Assembly (NCBI GenBank): GCA_028023455.1
Contig: JAQFVV010012396.1
Span: forward strand, 8,906,085-8,970,084
Direction of reading: 5' to 3'
DNA: 64,000 nt
Origin: Epiperipatus broadwayi
Lineage: Eukaryota; Onychophora; Udeonychophora; Euonychophora; Peripatidae
The stretch's first letter is position 1, and each line of letters begins with the position of its first letter. The notes under the pieces are model-generated. The model did no database searches, had not been told where the DNA came from, and worked only from the letters and a program-made list of their open reading frames with translations. This document shows positions 13,901-25,900 of this stretch, in pieces. The position numbers and the translations under genes are program-made.

Positions 13901-16900
13901 GAGTTCAGACCCATAGGACTATATAAGCTATTGAGCTTAGATTGAAAATATTATTGTGTTTTCAATTTCATTCTCATAGTTTTGTAGTAAAGTAGAGTTA
14001 AAAGGTGGCTGCTGGAGGGTTGTATTAGATCCTAAAATCTAGGTGCAGTGCTCTCAGATCCAAGGCTCCTTACTGATGATGGTCACAAGCCAGAAACTAG
14101 TCTGAGGATATTGGATAAGTAGGCACTAGATAGGGATTTTATGCACAAGCCTTCTGGCATCCATTGATTACTCTGGTTGGCACAGGATGGCACTACTGTA
14201 TGGAGTGTTTTGCCTTTGTTTATTCTTTACATATTGTAATTTTTTCAATATTAAAAACATTCTTAATATCTTTAGTAATATAGTCTTTATTACTAATTTT
14301 CTTTTCATATAAATGTTTATTTCGTAAACATTTTTTTAATTTTTATTAAATAGTTTAACTATGCCGACAGCAAAATAAGAACAGTAGCCCAACATTGTAC
14401 AGGATTTTCAAATAATAAAAAGTTCAAGAACCCATTTTGACTTGAAATCAAATTTTACAAATGTTTTATCTAATAATTTTTAGATCTTCAAAAATCATAT
14501 GATGTATATTGTCATATTTTTCATTATAATATTATGAATTCTGTTAGTTGATATTAGTTTTAATTCCTAGCATCTCTACTTTTGTTAGATGGAGATTACA
14601 TTAATTTATTTGGATCAGTAAAGCGTTACTTTATGGCTTATAAAATGGTCTAATGGGTCTAATGTTATAATATCTTATAGTTAGAATAAAACTGTGTTTT
14701 AATAAAAGAATTTTAATGTAGATATTAAGGAATAAATTCTCTAATAATATTTTACTTTTGAAATGTTCTCTACCCAAAAGCAGGTAGAGAAAGTAGAGAA
14801 TGGATTTTTATGACCAAGTAATAATATTTGTTATCAATGATAGCACATTATCATTGGTTGATATTCTTTTAATACAATCTTTTCTGGCTTCTCATTTTTA
14901 GAGTTCCATTCCGATAGTAGGGACTCATTTGTTCTGATGATTAATTGGTTGGATAACCTGCTTTTTTAAAGAGGAACATAAAAAGATCTTTCAATTAGAA
15001 TAATGATGCAGATGATAATTATTACTATCAAAATTCTCGCATAAAACTTTGCTAAGCAGGAATATTGTTTCTAGTACAATTAACATTAGATGTCTTTCTT
15101 CAATATGCATTCAATTTTGTAAAAATCTTAAATGGCAGATGCACAATGACATAACTTTGCAGAAAGTCATATGACCGATTATTAAATTCAATTAGAAATC
15201 TATATTTCAGCAAGTCATCTTTTAAGTTTTTAGACTTGTGATTCATAAATTATATTGTCCTGATTCGTCATATGGCATTATGAGTCATTCCAATCCTAAT
15301 TCTTATTCTTAACAATGAAATTTATATTTCCATAATTTTTCTCTTGGAAATTTTTTAGTATTAGGATTGTAGCATTGTTATCTTCATTTACAGTAATATA
15401 TTTAACAATGAAGGCTTTATTTTTAACTTTGTTTATTGACTTTTCATTGTTTTGTAATGGTATGTCTTGAGATTTTATTCTTTTGAGATATTATATTCAA
15501 TTTGGTATAAAAGCTGTTCCAAAATTTATATAAATAATATATCTTTTTTTCTGTAATTAGAGGAATATTGTTATAGTTCTCTTTGCTTTAGTTTTTCTTT
15601 TTGTTAGAGCAGAGATATCCCTTATCATTAATTAATTTTTCATATTTTATCTGAAATGCTATCATAAATGAAAAAATTTAATAAAAGACTTCATCAAGAA
15701 ACTTTGCAGAATTATTAAACATCTATGAATCATATGATGCATGGAACTTATTTGCCATCTCATAAATAAACTTAAAAATGCATAAAATAAAAGTGAATTG
15801 TATGGATAACTTTATATAAATATTTGATGCAATGTACAGACCTAGCAAAAATAATACTTTATTCAAACATTTTGAGATATCCTACTTTATCTGGAAAACA
15901 CAAATTTTTTTGCAATAAGTCTGATTCAATAAATTCCTCTTGATAAGATTAAATCAGGTTATTTATTGAAATATGAAATTCAAGCAGGGATAAATTCCTA
16001 GGAATGAGAAATGTTAAAACAACATTACCTTTTAAAGAAATGTGTCAAAAGTAAGAATGATAATGAATTAATACCATCATATGTTTTCTTTGATTACGAA
16101 AAACTGTGTGATTTTACTTTCAATTTTGACCTGGATAATATTAGAATTCTTCATAAAGGAAAGAAACATAATAAAAGGAACATCAAAGAGGCAATGTTTA
16201 TAAATAGAAATAATAAGTATTTAATTAACAAATAAAATGCAAATATTAAAATTAATGATATCACATGATGATGTGACTTGCAGCAAGTTTAAAATGTGGT
16301 TACAAAATTAACTGAAAGTACTTTTGTGTTTTTATAATTGTTATCATGAATACTGTTTTTATTATTGTCATTAATATTTTATAGTTTTATTTATTCTTAT
16401 TATAGTTGTTAATCATTACACGTATTTGATTTGGTATATGTATACATATAAAGTAGCATTTAAATTATCAACAATCAGAAGACAAATTCTCTAAAAGTCA
16501 GTAAATCTGGATTAATTATACAGAAATAATTAACAATGTGAGAAAAATATCTCCCAGTTACAACTGATTTCAGCTTATAAATCTATCTCCAGAAATTGGA
16601 TGTGCAAAGAAATAAAACAGCCTTTAAACAGTCTACTGCAATACAAATGGATCTCCAAAATTCCTTACATGAAAATAGGGAAGAAGAGTCATTCATTAGG
16701 TTTGTCAATTGCCATCTATTAAGAGTCCGAGTGTCTCTTATCCTTGTATTACTCTCTAGCTAAGAATGGATACCCATTTATCAATCATTATCGGATAGTT
16801 AAACAGGTATAATGTTTGTTAATAAAGTTATGTTTGTAAATTTAAAAAATGCATCTTTTAAAAGGCCAATTAATTTTTCCCCCTTATTTTAGATGCTTAC

Positions 16901-19900
16901 TATTCAATAATGATATTTATTTACTATAAAGAATACAACTTTAATGGCAAGTTTACATTTCTGAGATAACTCATTACTGGCATATAATCAACATAATAAT
17001 TTAAACTTCAATTTACTAATTTTACTTTTTAATTATTTTTTTTCTATACTTAGATTCATTCATAATTATAAAAATGAATGAATGATGAGGATAGTAATTA
17101 TATTGAATTATGAAAATTATGACAATATAAGAAATAAATGCATTGGAACTTACTTAATAATTTTAAATGATACTGCACTTCCTGATAAATCAAGAGAAAT
17201 CAGCTGAGATTTGCAGGAATCTTTGACTAGTTCCATGAGAGCAAAATCTAATACTTCAGAAGTATGGGAATTCCAAGAAAGATCTATTTCAAGAAGACTG
17301 TGCTTCCACTAAATCAAACAAAAGAAAAATAATCACTTTTTTAACATCAGGTGTATGAAATTATATACTTTCTGATATGGGCAAATCATAAATCTTAAAA
17401 AAATGAATAATTCATAAATTAAGATTATAATAAATTATGACTCTAAATTTGTTAATTAACAATAGCTTTTACGATATGTATATGCACACACACCCACACA
17501 CATATATAGTGACAATCAAATTACCATTATTTAAAAAGCAGAATAACACAACACCTACAGATTAATCTATTAAAACATTTCTCATTATAGTAAGAACAGA
17601 CTTTTACAACAATAAGAAGTGAGAGAAATGACATTTTGCTTAACTCACTTCTTCTTTAACATTTAAAAGTATTAATTAAAAAATTTTAATTTTAGCAATA
17701 GTAATTATATAGTGTTCTATATTCCTTTTTAATATAAATTAATTTGTTATGTATTTTAATAGCTTCAGCCTTCAGGAGTGTTATCATTAAAATAAACCAA
17801 GTGCTTTTGCTGTTCTCAATGGAAATATTTTTATTTATAAAAAAAAAGCTATTTTTTTTTCTTTTATTGAAGATCCCATTTCTTCTATTCTTTTAATAAT
17901 CATTTTATAATTTAACTATCTAAAATATCAGAAGTTATAAATTCATCAGTTAAAATGAGATATAAAAAGAAAATCCCAGAAAGAGATAAATCTAGTGATG
18001 CAATTCTAATGAGACTAGTTTTTAGAAACATATAATCACATTTTCCCAACCCTCCTATGCTTCTTTGTCGATCAGCAAATAAAGCTACTACCAGTATAAA
18101 TGATAATATTTTAATACTGAGATTAAGACTATTCCATGCTTACATTAAACATCATTCTCTGATCTATTGAATGTGCCAATTTAAAGAGCTTATAACATTT
18201 CAATAATGAATGCAGAAATAGAAAACAAATATATAATATTGATTGGCACAATCCAAAAAAAAAGTTTATTAAGTTAAATTGAAATCCAAAATATAATGCT
18301 TATCACCACACTCTCCTCATATTGATTACTTGTGTTAACAAAGATTATGATTAAACTGATGGCCAACTTATACTATCTGAGCCATTTTTTCTAGAACTAT
18401 AAAAACAGGATATCATTAAAACAATAAAATCTACGCAACATTTATGTCAAAATCATAAAGCATTGGAATATTTTATAAAGTAATCTAGATATTAGGATAT
18501 TATCAGAATGCAAATCCAATGATATATGATTGAATAATGCAAACTTGACTTATATACTCTGCTGAAATTCTTTTAAAAATATTAAAACATAATTTTCCTA
18601 ATATATCTTTTAAAATTCCTACTAATGTACGAAGAATTTATTTTAAAATGGTGCAATTCAATTGATGAATTGTCACATATGTATATTTATGCTTTCATTT
18701 CTGTTTACAATCAGCATTCCAGATTTCCAATCTCTTTGTTTTAAATGTGACATATTTGAACATCTAAACTCTCAATATGATTCCAATAACTGATAAATGT
18801 GATAAAACAAATTTAATCATTTTTGTAGCAATAATTTTCAACTCAAATTAGGATGAAAGTTGTCATTATTGTTACTTCCTAGTCTAATCTAATTATTCTA
18901 ATGATTTTCAATCTCAATATTAATCAACAATATGACCAAGAAAATAATTTTTAATCAAGTTATTTTACCCTCAATATATAATAGTATTAAAATCTCCTTG
19001 TCATCCAAAAACTTCTCACAACAGAATCCAGAATCAATACAGCTAATGGTGATCTTGATAACATTCGATTTCCTTAATTACGAATAATCATTTGCACTAT
19101 TAGTAAGAGTATTATTACTAATTTATCTAATCCTCGAGATAAAAATATAAATAAGAAATATCATTCTAAAACTTCTATAAATAAAATATGGATAAACTAA
19201 AATATTTTAACAATCAGTGCTTATGATTTGGAATTTTTGAAAGTTATATAGATTAAATAGTTCACCCTGATTACATATTTGTATTAATATAAATAAAGAT
19301 CTTTCATCTTCTAACCATTTCTTAAAAATCTAAATCACAGTTATATATTTACTCATAAGCTTAATATTTGTCCATCTCAAAAAGTTTCAGCCTTAATAAA
19401 AATGACAATTCTATTAAAAAAAACTAATCATAATTCGTTAATCTGTTTTTCTTTATTCATTTATCTACACAATTTTGCTTTATAGATATTTATCCAAATA
19501 ATAAAGTCAAAGATGTTGCTAATATTTTGAATATTGTTAACAAAAATTACTGCATGTTTTAAATATAGCTATTCTTTGAGATAATTTCAGTTGCACATGT
19601 GATACAGTCACTTTCATTGAACATCAAACCTCACCTAGTTTTGCAACCACTTTCTTATATTCATTAAGAACTGTTATCTTTGAGGAGGACATGAATCTTT
19701 TTCATTGATTTGATCTTTTTGTCTCAATCTTATATGTAATCTTCTATGACCATGCTTGTTTACACCCAAATTGTATGGTTTTGTCCACCACAAACCAATA
19801 TATAACTTCATCATTAACCATCTTATTCTTTGTGATTTTAAGTTAACACTTGCTGGATATGTCTAAAATAATCGTTATTGCACATTATTTCCATATCATC

Positions 19901-22900
19901 CAATTTATATTCAACAATAGTTTGGATACAATTTAAAATTATTGTTAAACATATTATGCAAATTGCCTTGCTGATTTTTATTCAAAAAACTTGGTTAAAT
20001 TTTGTTGACTGAATTATATAAACTCTTCACTGAATACAATTTCAAATTTTGGACCCATAAGTTCTTTGATTCATAACTTGCAATTTGAGGTTATAGATTT
20101 GTATTTTCTCAGCAAACAAAATAACATAACTCTTAGCAAATTTTTAAATAATAATTTACATATATATAATGAAGTTATTATTAGAAATATAAAAAAATGG
20201 TAATAATGTTATTGATAAAAAAATATTTCATATCTGCTATCACATTAAGTTTTTGATATGAAAAATAATAAATATTTTTAAAAAATTATATATAAATAAA
20301 AAAATCAAAGCCATATATCATATGACTATGAGGAGTGCCAAAGCATGAAACCATTGGTCTGAGATTAGGAGTGGTTTTCAAGATAGAGATTTTTAAATGC
20401 TTTGTTTAACTGGCATTTATCAATAAAGCTTGTTAGAGCAAATTAGCAGAGCTCTTTATTTTTTTTTTTTACTATATATAAATATCTCATGCAAATTAAA
20501 ATAATACATATTGTATAATTTAACTTAAAAACAATCTTAAAAGAAAAAATATAATTGCTATTATCAATGTAAAGTATTTTTTTAAAATACCAAAATTTGG
20601 TTTTACTGCATAACCACAAGCAAGCCTATCTATTGTTCTCTCCATTAGAGCTATTTTTTTTATCTCTAAATATTTCTAATATCTAGAAACAAAAACTAAA
20701 ATATACACTATGTTAGAATTAACCATTCAACACTGAAAATGTATAAAAATCATGAAAATGTTACAAACTCAAATACTGTTCATTGTCAATGAGATGCATA
20801 CAGAACCATATAGAGGGTAAATATGGAAGTTATTTAAAGGATAAGTCTTTCCAAATCAATGTGATACGCTATGGCTTCTCCTTTATTGAGGTCAAGAATC
20901 TCTCAGTCACTCCACCCAGAGAAACCTGTTAGTCACCTTATTTTCCCATTCCATTCCCCACCCTAAGTTTTTCCCATATTTTTCTCTATCCTGCTCCATC
21001 CCATTTCACAACATCATTTTTGTCCACTCTATCGCCTTTATATCTAAATCCCCTTTATCTTTACCCAGCATAAAAACCAAGAATCCACTTTCTGTATAAT
21101 CACTTGTTTATATCTATTCTCCCACAAGTTCATTATTTGTACCCTTTCTGCTTGTAAGCATTTACATTCAATTAGCAGATGCCTAATATTTTGCATGCCT
21201 TCCTCACACCTGTATTTCTCCATCTATATGTATATTCCCTTGTTACTAACAATCCCGTTCCAGACTTAAAATAGCAAACTACTTTCCTAGCTATTATCAT
21301 AAATTAACTCACACCCAATATTCTGTTTACTTCTATATATTTTTTTAAACTCTATTTTTATTCTCCATACTAGTTCTCCATCTCTCAAACTCCCTATTTT
21401 TTAATCTATTCTTCTATTCCATTCCTTGCCACTATAACACTCAACAATTATCCTAACACAAACATCCCATCTTTTGTACAAGTATACTGGCATAAAGTCT
21501 TTATCCAAATCTTGTGCATACTGAACTATCTTTCTCTTCCATCTTGTTGCCTGCCCTTTAAACATAACCCAGTTAAATACTATTTTGGCTACTCTCTTAC
21601 TATCCATAAATTGCAATCTACCAAACATTTTCATATGGCTTTTTGAATCTCGTATAAAAACTTGACCATCCCCCTACTTCTTGAATTGCATCCTTTGTTG
21701 TCCACATGTTTATATCTAATGCATGTCTTCCTACTTCTCTTTGTATTTTTTCTAAGTAATCTAACACCCTTTACTAACGCATAATGGATCATTACCATAA
21801 GTTAATCCTTTTACTCCATTCCCTTCCATGAAATTCTTGCTACATCATATTTATTATATAAAAATACTGTTAATTTTTTGATCAGTCCCTTTCTTTTCTT
21901 TGCTCCATTTATTAATTTTTTCTCCCATTCATTGAAGCAATTTCTCTGATTATTTAAGACAATTCTCAAATAGATATACCTTTTTACCACATTTAACTTT
22001 ATATCCCCCAATAAAAATTATTTCTCTTTACCCAGCATTTATCATCATTATTTTTGATTTTTCATCACTAAATTTAATCCCCATCTCTTTACCCACCCTT
22101 GTGCATATCTTCAGCATAATTTCCATATCTTCCCTACTTTCTGTACACAAGAAGATATCATCAGCAAATAAAAGACCTGATAATATATAAACTCCATCTA
22201 TTAATGGTGTTTCTATCCCTCTTTCTTAGTCTTTGTATTGCTTTCTCCATTTCTCTCAAATATAACAAAAACAAAATAGATGACATCGGGCATTCTTGCT
22301 TTAGTACCACCCCATTTTTAACTCTGATTCCATTTAATTTAGTACTTTAAGTTCCCGCCACTATCAAATTTATTTTTTCCATATTTGGTCTTCATTAGAT
22401 TCCTTATTACTATATTTCATAGTATATATTAAATTAAAAATATCTTCTTTAGATATTAAAAAACAGCAATAAATATTTGTAGTATTGCCACTATAAAATA
22501 TTTTACGCGCCCAACATGCACGTTTGCAATACTTAGAAAAAGCAAAAAGATATTTATAAAAGTAAAATATATTTTAAAAAAGTATATATAAGTATCAAAT
22601 TGTTAAATATTTAATAACTTTTTTAAGAAAAAAGAAACTTTGAAACAAAAAAAAACTTTTTCCACAGTCATTATCTATGTATAAACAATCCTGACAAAAT
22701 CTGTTTTCTAATATGCAAGTGACAAAAATATCCTTCACCCAGTTACAGCTGTTATCTAGAAACAATAAGTAAAACTAAAATATAGAATTACACACCATTA
22801 AATTACAACTATTCTTTGAATAGAAAATAAGATATATTTCAACAGAAGCAAAAATAACCACTTCACTTTCAGCATCTATGCCAGATATTAAATATGAGTG

Positions 22901-25900
22901 CAGTGCCATACAAAAAAGTGAATATCTTTGAAGTGGGATAAATTTGATGCTGAAGGCATTAAAATACATACAAAAATTAATATATATATATATAATTAAA
23001 AAACATAAAAAGCTATGCACTTTGTATTATTAAAACTAAAAATTTCATTCAAACATTTTTTTAATATTTATTTTAAAAAAGATAAATTAAAATAGGAGTT
23101 CAGTAAAAAAAAAAAAAGTGTTTTTAAAATAAATAAATATATATATAAAGTGATTCCCAATGATAACAAATAAAAACTTGTTTTATTTTAAAAGAATGAA
23201 ACAAAAACAAAGCTATTAAAATACATATAAAAAATTAATATGTATTTTTCTTTAAAAAAAAAGAGCAATATAATTTATAAAAATTAAACCAATACTTTTT
23301 AATGTTAATAAATTAAAATGGTACTTATTGTATTTAAACAAATAAAGAACAGAAAACGAATATAAGACTTTTTTTCTATTATTATTTTATAATAATAATA
23401 GTAATGGAAAGCTATTCAGAAAAGTTTGAAATTTTAATAAAATAATATCTAAACATTGCTTAGCTATTTAATTAAAATTATTATTATATAATTTTATTAT
23501 ATTATATAAATTATATTATTATATTCAAATTAAGGAAAGAAAATATTTTATTATATTATATAATTTTATTAAAAATAAAAAATTGAATAGTCTTTTTATT
23601 TTTAACTTTTGCCTTTAACACTTTTTTTAAAAATAAAACATGACAGATAGGGCATTTTAAAAAAATAATAATGAAAATCAAATGGAGTTTTATCATAATT
23701 TGACTTTTTTTTCTATCTTTTTTCCTGTCAGAGTCAATTTTATTTTCAAATATCTAAAAAAATAATGATTTTTTTTTTTTCAGTTTCAATTTAATGTTAC
23801 TAAAGGGCATAAAAGCAATTTTGATTTTTAAGGCTATTTCTTAAAATATACTAGCTTTTAAATGACGTTATTTAAGTATATGTTAAGTTCTTATGGTTAG
23901 CCATTGCCCCCCCCCCCCCAAAACCAAACATATTTATTCTAGTAGCTATTTAATGATCATTTTTTCCTGCAGCAACTTTCATGGTCAACAGAAAAATATG
24001 TAAATATCATTAAAAATAAGATACATGTAATCTCTCAATAAGCAATATACTGATTATAATATGTAGTAAAAAAAATTTAAATAAATCAATCTTTCAAGTA
24101 TTTGATCTTTCAAATATTTTACATTTAAAAATTTTGGTGTTCCACTTTATCTTTTGACTGTTAATACTTTAGGCAAAGCCTTAAGAAATGATTCTTTTTC
24201 AAATAAATTCAACAACATATGTAAAAAAAATTAACTTATGAACATTTATGTCGTAAATGTACAACAAAGATTTCTTTAAATATTACCAAAATCACACTTT
24301 TCTTTATGTTTGCCGTAATATCCTATAAATATAATTTGTCCAAACTTCAAACATTTTTTAGCCAAAACACTTTATTTGTACATACACAGACACCTACGTT
24401 TCGACTGACCTGCAGTCTTCTTCAGAGCAAGTCTATTTTGATCTTCCAAATGAAAATAAAAAATTTCATTTGGAAGATCAAAATAGACTTGCTCTGAAGA
24501 AGACTGCAGGTCAGTCGAAACGTAGGTGTCTGTGTATGTACAAATAAAGTGTTTTGGCTAAAAAATGTTTGAAGTTTGGACAAATTATATTTAAAAGATT
24601 TCTTTAAGTTCATAAGTTGGAATTTGCCTATATTTTAAATAATGAATAATAAAAAATAAATTACTTTTTGAAAGACAAGGTATAACTTTGGACATCGAGA
24701 AACTGAAGTGGAGCGTAAAAAAAGTCTTTCCAGATTTTCTACTGGGAGATTTAATAATCCTGAAACTGTGACACTGTTACAACCACTAATATCAAGAACT
24801 TGTAGTTTCTTTGATGTAATTAAAAATCTAAAAAAAAAAAAAAAAAAAGGAAAATCAAGATATTAATACTTTGTACATTTCAAAAAAACAGTTTTTACTT
24901 CCTAAAAACTTACTTATATAAAATTTCATCATTAACACGACCAAGACATTCTACATTCATGGTAAGAATAAGAGAGCGAAGCTCGGGAAATCCTAAACAT
25001 TTAGTATCCTTTTTCTGCTTTGAATTTGGCATTGTTACTATAAAAGGAGTATTGATAAGTTGAATATACCTCAGTTTGGGACAAGAATTCTGTAGAATTT
25101 CAATGTTAAAACTATGATACACAAAACTTAAGTTTACACCAGACAAGTTTAATTCAATCAAATTTGGGGAATACTGCTGAAAAAAAAAAAAAAAAGCATA
25201 GAATGTAAATCAAAATATTATATTTTGAGAACTAATTATTATGTTTATTAAAAAAAAAGTTGGACAATATTTTTATAAAAAGGACAAACATTTAAATGAT
25301 AGTTTTTTAAAAAAAAAAAACAATTATAATTTTTAAAAATAATGTTTTAATATATGAACAGGTTTTTTTTTTTTTTTTAAAGCTGGTATAAATGAAATTT
25401 ATCTTATATTGAGGTAATTAAGACTTTAGACATATGTAATTTTATTATATAATCACTTTTATAACTACTGCCCAATATTCATAGTTTTATTTCAATATCT
25501 AATTTGCAAAAAGTTTAACTATTATTACCCATTTATATCAATGTTCAATGAAAAAAAATTTTTTTATTCTTTTTCAAATATATGACAATTCATTGCTTTA
25601 ATAAAATATAATAAGATATCACAAAATAGAGAAAATTAGGTACCAATCTACTTGGCTACATTTTATTTTTAATTATTTCTTTAAAATACACCATCTATGT
25701 TATGAAATAATTTTGGGATAATTAATTGATATATTAATGATTCAACATATTTTACATCTCTAAAATTTGGATTTATAAATATTCAAAAAATACAACAGAA
25801 ATCTAAAAAATTAAAAAGAAACATTTTCCCTTGCATTACAATAAATACTTTTTTTTTTTACTTTTTAGAAATTAATTTAAAAATAAACATTGTGTTCTGC

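Larger units (their letters stand above)
13343..14220 (+). mobile_element. Hammerhead-bearing element (family 1), strand-switched copy
   Basis: 878 bp between 12-bp direct repeats TATTCTTTACAT. Positions 13343-13738 are a minus-oriented partial monomer. From 13739 a complete plus-oriented monomer follows, with ACTGTATGGAG recurring at 13739 and 14195 (456-bp period), then a short second start. It carries one ribozyme per strand (13504-13562 minus, 14058-14116 plus). No ORF. The ends are not reciprocal, so this is not a classical TIR transposon. Confidence 0.75.
24280..24593. mobile_element. Palindromic element, ribozyme-like family 2, copy B
   Basis: Arms 24326-24455 and 24464-24593 are essentially perfect inverted repeats of 130 bp around an 8-base centre. 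A 14-bp direct repeat flanks the element. Each arm carries CUGAAGA-A-GACUG-CAGGU-CAGUC-GAAACGUA (24388-24434 minus, 24485-24531 plus). The two mirrored 63-codon frames here are the same sequence read from both strands and are not genes. Confidence 0.75.

Noticed and set aside
13343-14220. Classical foldback/MITE DNA transposon interpretation of the ribozyme family
   Set aside because: The ends are not reciprocal between arms, copies end at different points of the monomer, and duplication lengths vary from 10 to 15 bp. Target-primed insertion fits better, although a DNA-transposon origin is not fully excluded.
22775-23020. 81-codon minus ORF
   Set aside because: Composition explained by AT-rich repeats; no homology sensed.
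24306-24613. Two 63-codon ORFs on opposite strands with nearly the same protein
   Set aside because: They are the two arms of the perfect palindrome read from both strands, so the similarity is forced.
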